From DATKKX01 sp035542775 (GTDB lineage Bacteria; Planctomycetota; Phycisphaerae; UBA1845; UTPLA1): DNA of 31,062 nucleotides. The stretch's first letter is position 1. Every line of letters starts with the position of its first letter. The translations under genes were made by a program, and so were the position numbers. The stretch spans positions 1-31,062 of the forward strand of contig DATKKX010000211.1 in assembly GCA_035542775.1 (NCBI GenBank). The letters run 5' to 3'. Below, piece by piece: positions 1 through 8,634 of this stretch. Below the pieces are notes generated by a model. The model was not told the DNA's origin. It did not search any database and worked only from the letters and a program-made list of their open reading frames with translations.

Positions 1-67
1 CCCGGCGTGCCGACCGCACAACAGGAAGGGCGTGACCCCGCATTCATGCCTGGGGAAGGGAGCACCC

Positions 68-2221
68 ATGACGACTCGGTTGATTTCTATCGTCGCAATG
101 GTTTCGCTGGTCCTCGCGTTTGCCTGGCAGGTCGCCGCGGCGCCCCCGCAAAACGATATCGAGCAGATCAAGGCCAAGTATCCCGACGGCCTTCCCCGGT
201 ACATGACGCCGGAAGAGGCCCAGCTTCCTTTTCGACGGCCGACGCTCGAAGACTACGACCAGCGGACTCCGCCGAGCGGGACCGTCTACACCCCCCCGGA
301 GTACGCCCCGTGCGCGGGCCTCTTCTTCGCCTGGGAGGGCTATACCTCGATTTTGACAACGCTCATCGTCGACATCACCACGTTGGATCCGGTGGCCAAC
401 GCCTGGGTTGTGGTAGACACCACCTCCGAGCAATCCAGCGTCTACAGCACCCTGAGCGCCGCCGGGGCCAACATGAGCCGCGTGCAGTTCATCGTCCGCA
501 CTACCGACACGGTCTGGATTCGCGACTACGGACCGCGCTTCATCTTCGAGGATGGCAATCTCGCCATCATCGATCACACCTATAACCGCCCGCGCCCCAA
601 CGACGACGCCTTCAACGATTACCTCGCAACGCTCTGGGCCATCCCCCAGTACGATCTTCCCCTGACCCACGGCGGCGGCAACTTCCACCTGTTCGCCAAC
701 CACGACGCCTTCATGACCAGCCTGATCGTCGACGAGAACCCCAGCTACACCGCCGCGCAGATCCAAAACCTCTTTCTCCAATACGAGAACGTCAACCTGA
801 CGATTTACACCGGCTTCCCCACCAGTTTCGACTCGACCCGGCATATCGACATGTGGATGTTGCCTGTTGGCGACAACAAGGTCGTCATCGGGCAGTATTC
901 GCCCTCGACCGGCCAGCCCTACACGATTACCGAGGGCGCAGTCGCCGATCTGACCTCGCGAGGCTACACGGTCTACCGCACGCCCGGCTGGCAGTCCAGC
1001 GGAACGCACTATACGTATACCAACGGGGTGATCTGCAACAACCTGCTCTTCATCTCCCGGTTCGGTGGATCGTTTACCACCCAGGATGCTCAGGCCCTTT
1101 CCGTGTATCAAACGGCCTGCCCGGGTAAGACCATCATCCAGGTCAACAACGCCGACATCATCACCGCCGCCGGCGCCATGCACTGCATCGTCATGCACGT
1201 TCCGCAATTCAACGTCAGCCCGCAGGTGACGGTCAACTCACCCAACGGCGGCGAAACCTGGTACATCGGCGATTCGCATAACATCACCTGGACCGCCACG
1301 GATGACGTCGGCGTCACCAGCGTCGACATCTACTACTCCACAGACGGCGGAAGTACCTTCCCGTATACCATCGCAACCGGCGAAGCGAACGACGGCGTCT
1401 TTCCCTGGATCGTGCCGAACAACCTCTCGACCCAGTGCCGCGTGAAGGCGGTCGCGCATGATGGTGACGGGCACACCGGCGAGGACGTTTCCAACGCCAA
1501 TTTCACCATCGCCGTGCCCCCGGTGGTCCGCCAACCGATCTATTCCTACCCCCTGGACACCGATCCGGGCTGGAGCACCGAGGCCCAGTGGGCTTTCGGC
1601 CATCCCACCGGCGGCGGCAGCCACAATCACGATCCGAACAACGGCTACACCGGAACGAACGTCTACGGCTACAACCTGAATGGCGATTACCCGAAGAACC
1701 TCTCCCCGGCGAAGTATCTGACGACCACAGCCATCGACTGCACCGGGCTGGGCAGCGTGGAGTTGTGGTTCAGGCGCTGGCTGGGCGTGGACGCACCGGC
1801 GTACGCCTCCGCCACCATTCAGGTTTCCAACAACGGGACCACCTGGACGACGGTGTACCAGAACCCCACCGCCCAGAGCGACAATCAATGGCTGCTGATG
1901 AAGTACGACATCTCGGCGGTCGCGAATAACCAGCCGACGGTATACATCCGCTGGGGAATGGGCCCGACGACGGCCGACGCGTCGACCTATCCCGGCTGGA
2001 ACATCGACGATGTGCAGATCTGGGCGGTTCTGCCGACCTGCGACCTGCCAGGAGACATGAACGGCGACGGCGAAGTCGACGGCCGGGACATGCAGAGCTT
2101 CCTGAACTGCTACATTGCCGGCACGCCCCACAGCGGAGGCTGCGATTGCGCGGACATGGACATCTCCAACTCGCTGAATGCGTTGGACATCCAGCAGTTC
2201 GCAAATGCACTGGTGCAATGA
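68..2221 (+). CDS. Secreted agmatine/peptidyl-arginine deiminase-family protein with C-terminal dockerin
   Basis: The 717-residue protein starts at ATG 68, preceded by a GGGGAAGGG ribosome site; an upstream in-frame GTG at 32 would spoil the signal peptide. Residues 1-25 form a signal peptide ending AAA. Residues about 60-381 match the PAD_porph/agmatine deiminase fold: WIRDYGP (Arg152-Asp153), HIDM (His259, Asp261) and AMHCI (Cys373, the expected thiol nucleophile) are all present. The family deiminates guanidino groups of agmatine or peptidyl-arginine. An Ig-like module follows (about 386-482), then a jelly-roll-like module (about 490-655) and a dockerin-like pair (about 658-717) with a good first loop (DMNGDGEVDG) and a degenerate second loop. 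Agmatine deiminases are normally cytoplasmic; an exported form with an Ig-like tail recalls the Porphyromonas enzyme PPAD. Substrate cannot be told from sequence. The deiminase fold is confident, the target is not. Confidence 0.85.
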   Translation: MTTRLISIVAMVSLVLAFAWQVAAAPPQNDIEQIKAKYPDGLPRYMTPEEAQLPFRRPTLEDYDQRTPPSGTVYTPPEYAPCAGLFFAWEGYTSILTTLIVDITTLDPVANAWVVVDTTSEQSSVYSTLSAAGANMSRVQFIVRTTDTVWIRDYGPRFIFEDGNLAIIDHTYNRPRPNDDAFNDYLATLWAIPQYDLPLTHGGGNFHLFANHDAFMTSLIVDENPSYTAAQIQNLFLQYENVNLTIYTGFPTSFDSTRHIDMWMLPVGDNKVVIGQYSPSTGQPYTITEGAVADLTSRGYTVYRTPGWQSSGTHYTYTNGVICNNLLFISRFGGSFTTQDAQALSVYQTACPGKTIIQVNNADIITAAGAMHCIVMHVPQFNVSPQVTVNSPNGGETWYIGDSHNITWTATDDVGVTSVDIYYSTDGGSTFPYTIATGEANDGVFPWIVPNNLSTQCRVKAVAHDGDGHTGEDVSNANFTIAVPPVVRQPIYSYPLDTDPGWSTEAQWAFGHPTGGGSHNHDPNNGYTGTNVYGYNLNGDYPKNLSPAKYLTTTAIDCTGLGSVELWFRRWLGVDAPAYASATIQVSNNGTTWTTVYQNPTAQSDNQWLLMKYDISAVANNQPTVYIRWGMGPTTADASTYPGWNIDDVQIWAVLPTCDLPGDMNGDGEVDGRDMQSFLNCYIAGTPHSGGCDCADMDISNSLNALDIQQFANALVQ

Positions 2222-2978
2222 GTCCTCCTCAGTTGCGCCACCCGCCCCCATGTGCCGAACCCGCCTGGCGGCAATCCTCGGCCGGTCAAGCCCTGGGTGA
2301 CAAAGGCCGCTTGAATCCCCGTTGCACCCACGTTCTCATCTGAGAAAATGACGAACGTCTCGTCCCTGTGGACGGCCGAACCCGCACAATCACTGCACAT
2401 TCCTTTCGGTTCGACATGACCAAACCCGATTAGGCAACACGGGACGCGTTATTCCGCCCGAGAGGGCACGCTCGTGGTCTCCAAGAGCTATGACCCTCGC
2501 TCATCGATCAAACAAACGCCTAACTCCAGCTCATCTTCGCCCCCGGCCCGCAACCCCTGGCCGGATTCAGGCAAGCTACGGTCACTCCGAGGTGGAGCGG
2601 CGCGGCGGCACAGCTGACCACTGTTCCGGATCTCCCCAGTCTCCCGAGATCGACATCATCGGACTAATCAGTCCTATTTTCCGCCCAGCCTCGACGCAGG
2701 GCCAATCTCATCCAGGATCCGACCCGCCAGAACCGGCAAAAATGGCCCGAAAATCGCTCGCCTTTGACCGGCCGACCCCTGGCAGTTTTCTATTGGGGCG
2801 CTTATACTGTGGCCGGTTGGTTCGTCGAGAAGGGTGCGTACGAGACGTTTGTGGTACATGTCCGGATCGCAATGCCTAGATCGTCCTCCTACCTTCCGGG
2901 CCGGAACGGCGGCCACTTTCACTCACGACCCTGAAAGCAAAATGCGGGTCGCGCTTGCCATCGACCAGGAGTAATGCG
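2222..2978. other. Long intergenic stretch and leader of the RNA-binding protein gene
   Basis: No convincing gene lies in these 757 bases; the open frames have composition unlike their neighbours and no domain resemblance. No clear rho-independent terminator is visible after the deiminase gene. A consensus-like -10 hexamer sits at 2803-2808, which would leave a leader of roughly 165 bases before the RRM gene at 2979. Confidence 0.5.
2803..2808 (+). promoter_or_regulatory. Candidate -10 element (TATACT) for the RRM gene
   Basis: TATACT matches the sigma70 -10 consensus at five of six bases. No good -35 hexamer lies 16-18 bases upstream; TTGACC at 2764-2769 is too far away. The call rests on the -10 and its position alone. 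Confidence 0.3.
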
Positions 2979-3326
2979 ATGGGCAAAAAGCTCTATGTTG
3001 GGAATCTGAGCTACGGCGTGAGCAGCTCGGATTTGGAGAAGCTGTTTTCCGAGCACGGCACGGTCCAGAGCGCTGAAGTCATCAGCGATCGGGCCACGGG
3101 CCAGAGCAAGGGATTCGGTTTCGTGGAAATGGCCTCTGACGAGGAGGCACAGGCAGCGATCGACGCGCTCAACGGCCAGCAGCATGCCGGTCGGGCGTTG
3201 ACCGTGAATGAGGCCAAGCCCCGCGAGCCTCGCGCTGGCGGCGGCGGCGGCCGCGGCGGTTTTGGCGGCGGTCGTGGCGGTCGCGGTGGTCGCGGCGGCT
3301 ATGGCGGAGGCAGAGACCGCGAATAA
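2979..3326 (+). CDS. Glycine-rich RRM RNA-binding protein
   Basis: This 115-residue protein starts at ATG 2979, seven bases after AGGAG (2967-2971). An RRM fills residues 3-80, with RNP2 as KLYVGNL (4-10) and RNP1 as KGFGFVEM (44-51); both carry the aromatic residues that stack on RNA bases. The tail (81-115) is an RGG/GGR-rich low-complexity segment. Bacterial proteins of this build, known from cyanobacteria and planctomycetes, bind single-stranded RNA and are often cold-induced. The gene stands alone, with a long leader upstream and a strong terminator 26 bases after the stop, so it is probably monocistronic. The RNA targets are unknown. Confidence 0.93.
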   Translation: MGKKLYVGNLSYGVSSSDLEKLFSEHGTVQSAEVISDRATGQSKGFGFVEMASDEEAQAAIDALNGQQHAGRALTVNEAKPREPRAGGGGGRGGFGGGRGGRGGRGGYGGGRDRE

Positions 3327-3352
3327 CAGGCTGGTTCCAGCAGGAACCTCAC

Positions 3353-3387
3353 GAGGGCCACCGGACGACCGGTGGCCCTCTTCATTT
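3353..3387 (+). terminator. Rho-independent terminator of the RRM gene
   Basis: A perfect 12-bp inverted repeat (3353-3364 with 3369-3380) closes on an ACGA tetraloop and is followed by the T-rich TTCATTT. It lies 26 bases after the RRM stop codon. Confidence 0.85.
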
Positions 3388-3751
3388 CCGCGACCGCGGG
3401 ACGCCCCCTGCGCCCCATTTCCGGACGGTTGGATTCAGATCATCCGAAGGACCCGGTTCGGCGGCGCGACAGCCGGAGTAGCGGTCAGCGGCCCCACGCG
3501 GCCGCCGGATCCCGTCAATCCGCCATCTTATCGGCGCCAAGGCCGGATGGAGGCGGCCAAGCCCTTGCGGATTGACATCGGCGGGCCACCATCGAACAAT
3601 CGGTGAGGGGCATACTTCCGTGGCGTCAGGTCGGCCTGTTGTCTCAGGCATGACACAGCGGATGCGCGCGGCCCTGTCCAGGGCGTCGCGGCCATCCCCG
3701 GAAGCGGCGGCTGAAGCCAATGCCCAACGCATGCGAGGGGGGTAAAGCGTC
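3388..3751. other. Intergenic region upstream of the lipoprotein gene
   Basis: No supported gene. It holds a plausible promoter (3572-3600) and the ribosome site GAGGGGGG (about 3734-3741) for the gene at 3752. Overlapping open frames here look like GC-driven noise. Confidence 0.5.
3572..3600 (+). promoter_or_regulatory. Candidate sigma70 promoter for the lipoprotein gene
   Basis: A perfect -35 hexamer TTGACA (3572-3577) is separated by exactly 17 bases from AACAAT (3595-3600), a four-of-six match to the -10. The resulting leader would be about 145 bases. Confidence 0.4.
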
Positions 3752-4618
3752 ATGTTCAATCGACATCAGGAACGGCACAGCGCCAGGGCGACTTGGTCAA
3801 CACTGGCGGCGGTTTCCATTGCCCTGATCGGCGCGGGGTGTACGGGCAATTCGATTCTGTCGGTCATGTTCCCGACCGACCCTGCCCCGGCCTCCTCGAA
3901 CGACCTGGGCATTGCCATCGTCAAACCGAGCACGGCCGAAACTGCCTCGCCCGGCATGCAGGCCATCATCCAATGGGCGGACATCGGCGCGGTGCCCGGC
4001 ACCGTCGTTCGCCTGGCGGCGCAACGGCAGAGCGCCGTTCACGAGAACAGGGGCGATCCAATCCAGTTGATCGGCGACGGGACGCCCGGCTCGGGACGGG
4101 ACGCGGTGGCCGACGGCGACGCCGACATCTTCATCTGGGATATCACCGGAGTGCGGGTCGGCGACTACGTGATCACGGCAACGATCGAATCGCCTGATGG
4201 CCGAACGGCCTCGGCGGTGTCGCGAGACGACAAACGCGGGACCACCGGCGTGCTCACCATCGTGACGGCGCTGCCTGTTCCGGTATTGACTTTTACCGCG
4301 CCGGCGGCGGACGTCACGGTCAACACTGGCGGGACCACCACGATCACCTGGACGGACAACGGCACCGCCAACGCCGATGCACGAGTACTTCTGGGACTCG
4401 ACACTGACAGCGATCACGAGAACGGCAACGAGATCGTGCTGCTGCGTGACGCGCCTTTGAGCGATGACGACAATTCCGGCACGTTCACATTCGTGCGCCT
4501 GGATGAGAACGGGGACGCGGTGCCCGATGGAACGTACACGGTGTTCGCGATCGTCGACGACAACGCCAACGATCCGGTGACCTCGGTGGCCGCGGGCAAG
4601 ATCATCGTCGCGCCGTAG
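3752..4618 (+). CDS. Lipoprotein with Ig-like domains, function unknown
   Basis: A 288-residue protein with a basic N-terminus, a hydrophobic stretch and the lipobox IGAGC (Cys30), so it is probably a membrane-anchored lipoprotein. Two beta-rich segments follow (about 50-150 and 165-288). Each has a QWAD or TWTD-type strand in the style of the Ser/Thr-rich Ig-like modules found in secreted planctomycete proteins, such as the module in the deiminase at 68-2221. The second half is rich in Asp and Asn in DTDSDHENGN-like loops that could bind calcium. No catalytic motif is visible. Its stop lies 22 bases from the stop of the convergent gene at 4641. The lipoprotein call is confident; no function is proposed. 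Confidence 0.75.
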   Translation: MFNRHQERHSARATWSTLAAVSIALIGAGCTGNSILSVMFPTDPAPASSNDLGIAIVKPSTAETASPGMQAIIQWADIGAVPGTVVRLAAQRQSAVHENRGDPIQLIGDGTPGSGRDAVADGDADIFIWDITGVRVGDYVITATIESPDGRTASAVSRDDKRGTTGVLTIVTALPVPVLTFTAPAADVTVNTGGTTTITWTDNGTANADARVLLGLDTDSDHENGNEIVLLRDAPLSDDDNSGTFTFVRLDENGDAVPDGTYTVFAIVDDNANDPVTSVAAGKIIVAP

Positions 4619-4640
4619 CGACGAGGCTCATTCCTTCATT

Positions 4641-6683
4641 TCACGGCTGCGATGCCGCAGGTTGCGGCGGGTTGACGTTCGCGCCAATGGTCTGTAGGGC
4701 GCTTAACGCAGCTGCGTGGTCGGGCTTGACGGCGAGGGCGTCGGAGTAGGCCTTGATGGCCTCTTCGGCTTTCCCCTGCCTCTGGAGCACCAGGCCCAGA
4801 CCGTAGTAAGCGTTGGCGTGCCGCGGATCGTACTGCACGGCAGTTCGGTATTCCTCAACCGCCGCTTCGAGCCGGCCGGTTTTGGCGTAGGCGTTGGCCA
4901 TGTTGAAGTGAGCGCGGGCCAGTTCCGCGGGATCTTCGTCCCGGCGGGCCATTCGCAAGCCGTCGTGCAGTTCGCGGATCGCTTCCTCGAAGCGGCCCTG
5001 TTCATGGAACACGTTGGCGAGCATGATGTGGACCTGGAGGCGCTTGGGGGCCAGTGCTTTGGCCTGCTCATATTCTCCGATGGCTTCGGGGAATCGTTTG
5101 AGTGATTGCAGGGCATTACCCAGGTTGTAGTGCGCGTCCACGGAATTGGGATCGAGTTGCAGCGTCGCGCGATACTCCTGCATGGCCTCGTCGATCCGCC
5201 CAAGCTCGGCGAGCGAGACGCCCAGCGTGTTGCGAGCTTCCACGAACCCGGGCCTCAGTCGCACTGCCTCGCGCCCGTGCCGGACGGCTTCCTCCAGGCT
5301 TCCCTTCTGTTTCAGCAGCGTCGCAGCCAGATTGGCCTGGGCTCGGGCGTGGCGGGGATATTTGGCGACTGCGTCCGACCACAAGGCCAAGGGACTCTCG
5401 TAGACCTTGTTCCGATGGATGGTCACGGTGAGCAAGATCGCGGCGGCCAGCGCCAGACCGGGCAGGACGAACCTCGCCGGCAAGCGCCGCAGGAGCTCGG
5501 CCAGAACGAGAACGAAGCCGACGGCGCTGAGATAAGTTTTGTACTCCACATAGAGCTCGTATTGCGGCAGCACCGCCCAGGGGATCAAGGCGATGTAAAA
5601 CAGCAGGATGCCGAAGGCGCCGATGGTGCAGCGCTTGACTGCCGCCACCACCGCGGCGCCGATCAGCAGACCTTGAAGCAAGACGGCCGCCCAGGCGCCG
5701 TGCTGCAGGAGGCCGTCAGAAATATCGAAGCCGTGGTCGATACACAACCATTGCGGCAGCGGCAGCAGCAGCAGCTTCCAATAGTTGAGGAAGACTCGTG
5801 ACTCGGTCAGGAAGTGAGGCCAGGGCCCCCACAATTCGCTCTGGCTTAATGGTCGGATGCGGAAGCCCCGCAGTTCAAACAGGTTTTGCGTCCACAGAAA
5901 GAGGAACATGCATACGACGCAGAGCAACGCGCCGGGCGCCAGCCAGAACAGGAAACGCTTCGCCGCTTGACGGTCGGGGGCCCGCAGGCAGAACTCCATC
6001 GCCAGAATGGCCAGGGGCAAAGTCAGGCCCATGGATTTGGATTTGAAGCTGAGCCAGTAACAAAGGATCACCACCGCCAGCGAAATGACTCGCACGCCTG
6101 GGCGCTGGGCCCCGCGAAACCGCAGATAGGCGAGCAGGGCGGCCAAATAGAACGTCACCGCCATCAGGCCCCGGCGTTGGATGATGTAAACCACGCTGGC
6201 GGCGTGAAGCGGGTGCACGGCGAAGAGGACGGCCACGGCCAGCGGCAAGCCGAGCCTTGGCGGCGCTTCCGGCTCGACCAGCCGCAGGAGAGCCCGCAAC
6301 AAGAGATAAACAAGGCAGGAGTTCAAGGCGTGAATGCAGACGTTGACCACCAGGAAGCCGGTTACGTCAAGACCGGGAAGACCCAGGCTCCTGTTGAGCG
6401 CGTAATTGAGGGCAAAGGTGATATAGGTCAACTCCTCGCCAGGCCGCAGGGCGTTTCTCCAGAAGCCAAGCAAGGAATCATGGACGGTCTGAATCTCCGG
6501 CTTCTCGGACAACAACACGGAATCAAAGAACAGTTCCTCGTGGTCCGCGTTAAGGTAGGCGATGGAGGAAGCCGCGACCAGAAGTAGCACCGCCGCGGCC
6601 CGACCGATCCACGGCCACGTAGCAACCGGTTGACCGCCGCAGGAGCGAAGCGAGGATCGTCGTTGATTATCCGGCTGTGGCAT
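4641..6683 (-). CDS. TMTC-like TPR membrane protein, divergent paralogue of the upstream gene
   Basis: This 680-residue protein has many membrane segments (about 28-440) followed by six TPR repeats (about 442-660). That is the layout of TMTC-like GT-C glycosyltransferases, which use polyprenyl-phosphate sugars on the outer face of the membrane. It starts at ATG 6683, inside the last 17 bases of the upstream paralogue (stop at 6667), so translation is probably coupled. It keeps the HPLH and QRR landmarks but has lost acidic positions seen in the paralogue: FDS for FDD in the first loop, HAASV for QTESV, QRRG for QRTE, and FKSKS for CKE. It may be a catalytically weak or non-catalytic partner, or it may use another substrate. 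Assignment to the fold is firm, activity is not. Confidence 0.82.
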   Translation of the reverse strand: MPQPDNQRRSSLRSCGGQPVATWPWIGRAAAVLLLVAASSIAYLNADHEELFFDSVLLSEKPEIQTVHDSLLGFWRNALRPGEELTYITFALNYALNRSLGLPGLDVTGFLVVNVCIHALNSCLVYLLLRALLRLVEPEAPPRLGLPLAVAVLFAVHPLHAASVVYIIQRRGLMAVTFYLAALLAYLRFRGAQRPGVRVISLAVVILCYWLSFKSKSMGLTLPLAILAMEFCLRAPDRQAAKRFLFWLAPGALLCVVCMFLFLWTQNLFELRGFRIRPLSQSELWGPWPHFLTESRVFLNYWKLLLLPLPQWLCIDHGFDISDGLLQHGAWAAVLLQGLLIGAAVVAAVKRCTIGAFGILLFYIALIPWAVLPQYELYVEYKTYLSAVGFVLVLAELLRRLPARFVLPGLALAAAILLTVTIHRNKVYESPLALWSDAVAKYPRHARAQANLAATLLKQKGSLEEAVRHGREAVRLRPGFVEARNTLGVSLAELGRIDEAMQEYRATLQLDPNSVDAHYNLGNALQSLKRFPEAIGEYEQAKALAPKRLQVHIMLANVFHEQGRFEEAIRELHDGLRMARRDEDPAELARAHFNMANAYAKTGRLEAAVEEYRTAVQYDPRHANAYYGLGLVLQRQGKAEEAIKAYSDALAVKPDHAAALSALQTIGANVNPPQPAASQP

Positions 6684-8592
6684 CTCCCGATCTCGCCAGA
6701 GCTTCCCTCAAGCCCGCCTGGAGTCGGGCGTCGTTCGGATTGATCCGCAGGGCTTCACGAAACTCGCGGGCGGCCTCCTGCGGGCGGCCGATTTGGAGGA
6801 GAACGGCGGCCAGGTTGCCACGTGTCTCGCTGTCCGCGGGTTGCAGCCGCACGGCCTCCCGTAAGTGTGCGACGGCTTCATCAGATCGCCCGGCATACAG
6901 CAGCGCGACGGCGAGATTCCCGTGGATCTCCGCGGAATCAGGCGCACCACGGAGCATTTCCTCATAGAGCGTGACGGCGTCCTGAAACCTGCCCAGCTTC
7001 ACCAGGGCGACACCGAGATTCATCTGGACCCGGCCATAGCCCGGCTGGATGCGCAGCGCAGCCTCATACTCGGCGACTGCTTCATCGAGTTGCCCCTTCT
7101 GCTGCAGGGCGTTTCCGAGATTGAAATGAGCGTCGGCAAAATCAGGATCGAGCTGCAGGGCGCGGTGATAGTGCACGATGGCTTCATCGACACTCCCGCG
7201 GGCGACCAGAGCCTTGCCGAGGGAGTGATGGATACGAGGATTGTCCGGCCTTGCGCCAAGGCTATCAGACCAGATGCGGATTTCGTCGTGATATTCACCG
7301 TTGCGTTGGCTGGTAAGAACTCCCAGGACGCCTGCGGCGACGACGGCTGCGATCAAGCCGGCCGGCCATGACCGCCGCGATGAGGCGGGACTGTGCGCGG
7401 CCCAGCGAGAGATCAGCTCGTATGCAGCAAGCACGGCAAGCACGACCACCGCCGCCAGGGGCAAGTACATTCGGCGTTCGGCGGTCACCTCCGTGGTGAT
7501 CGGCACCAGGCTCGAAGTAGGGGCAAGGATGATGAAGAAGGATGCGGCAAGAAAGCCGATCCGCGGCCGATAGACGAGGCTCAACGCGGTCACTGTCAAC
7601 AACACCCCAATGGCCGCCGCATACGGGGCCACCTGCCCGACGGACAAGCTCTGAGGGGTGCCGTAGTCCAGGACCAGCGGGCGCGGCCAGAAGGCGAGCC
7701 GCAAGTAAGTCACAACGGCGATACACTGATTCTTGGCGTAGTCGAAGGCGCTCACGCCGTGGGAGAAGCCGACCGAAGCTGAGCGGGGGCTGCCGGCCAT
7801 CAGGATCGCCAGGAGGATCCATGTCGCCGCGAGGCCGACATACAGGCGGTGGCGACAGGCGATGACACGGCGGAAAGAGCCGGCAACGAAGATGCGGTCG
7901 TAAAGAAGAACCGTCAGCGGCGCGGTGACCATGACCTCCTTGCAGGCCATGCCCGATGCGCAGGCGGCCACGCAGGCGACGTACCAGCCAACGGGATGCG
8001 GAGCGTCACAGCCCCGGACAAAGCAGTAAAGAGTCAACAGGTAGAACAGCCCCATCATGGCCTCGGTCCGCTGGACCACATAGGTGACGCTTTCGGTCTG
8101 CAGCGGATGAACCGACCAGAGCAGGGCGGCGATTGCGGCCAACACGGGAGCCGCGTGACCGTATCGATCCTGAAGGCGCTCGGAGGACAACGTCCGCCGG
8201 ACAAGCCCGAAGAGGAGCAGGCCGCACAGCAGGTGGACGGCCAAGTTGAAGGCGTGATAGCCCCAGGGATTCAAGCCGCCGAGGGCGTAGTTGACCGCCA
8301 GCGTGAGGCTGACCAAGGGGCGACCGGACACGGTGGCCTGCGGGGGCGCGGACATGGCCTGTGAGAGCGGCCAAAGGCTGCGTATGTACGGATTCTCGAC
8401 GATGGCATGCACATCGTCGAAGAGGAACACGCCGGAAAAGCTGTTGGCGTAGACCAGAAGGCCGCAGATGACCAGCACGCCAGCGAAAATCTGTACGCGC
8501 TGACGGTCGGATGCCGCCACGGCTCCTGGCGCGGCAAGGGCGGGCGAAGCCGGAGCCGGCGATTGGGGCGAGTTGGAAACGGTGAGAGGCAT
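6667..8592 (-). CDS. TMTC-like TPR membrane glycosyltransferase
   Basis: A 641-residue protein starting at ATG 8592; a TTG two codons earlier is less likely. A short Pro/Ala-rich N-terminus leads into about a dozen membrane segments, then about five TPR repeats (about 450-635). The first extracytoplasmic loop carries LFDDVHAIVENP, the Asp-Asp motif expected for GT-C sugar transferases. HPLQTESV, QRTE, CKEVM and LLYDR match conserved TMTC-type blocks. The family moves a sugar (mannose in the animal enzymes) from a lipid-phosphate donor to protein; the TPR part probably recognises the acceptor. The gene lies 42 bases after the S41 peptidase stop and overlaps the next gene by 17 bases, so the three appear to form one operon. 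Confidence 0.85.
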   Translation of the reverse strand: MPLTVSNSPQSPAPASPALAAPGAVAASDRQRVQIFAGVLVICGLLVYANSFSGVFLFDDVHAIVENPYIRSLWPLSQAMSAPPQATVSGRPLVSLTLAVNYALGGLNPWGYHAFNLAVHLLCGLLLFGLVRRTLSSERLQDRYGHAAPVLAAIAALLWSVHPLQTESVTYVVQRTEAMMGLFYLLTLYCFVRGCDAPHPVGWYVACVAACASGMACKEVMVTAPLTVLLYDRIFVAGSFRRVIACRHRLYVGLAATWILLAILMAGSPRSASVGFSHGVSAFDYAKNQCIAVVTYLRLAFWPRPLVLDYGTPQSLSVGQVAPYAAAIGVLLTVTALSLVYRPRIGFLAASFFIILAPTSSLVPITTEVTAERRMYLPLAAVVVLAVLAAYELISRWAAHSPASSRRSWPAGLIAAVVAAGVLGVLTSQRNGEYHDEIRIWSDSLGARPDNPRIHHSLGKALVARGSVDEAIVHYHRALQLDPDFADAHFNLGNALQQKGQLDEAVAEYEAALRIQPGYGRVQMNLGVALVKLGRFQDAVTLYEEMLRGAPDSAEIHGNLAVALLYAGRSDEAVAHLREAVRLQPADSETRGNLAAVLLQIGRPQEAAREFREALRINPNDARLQAGLREALARSGDATAG

Positions 8593-8634
8593 GCGCAAGA
8601 TGGTCTCTATTCTCGTGGTGGCGCGGTCACGAGG

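Noticed and set aside
2400..2430. GGTTCGA motif resembling a tRNA T-arm
   Set aside because: No pairing arms or cloverleaf can be formed around it.
2764..2808. TTGACC at 2764 paired with TATACT at 2803 as one promoter
   Set aside because: The spacing is 33 bases, far from the 16-18 needed, so only the -10 is kept, at low confidence.
2490..2879. A 129-codon open frame in the 2222-2978 gap
   Set aside because: No ribosome site, no recognisable domain, and it covers the candidate promoter of the RRM gene.
3751..4618. Lipoprotein gene as a dockerin carrier because of its Asp/Asn-rich loops
   Set aside because: The loops do not have the paired 12-residue dockerin pattern followed by a helix.
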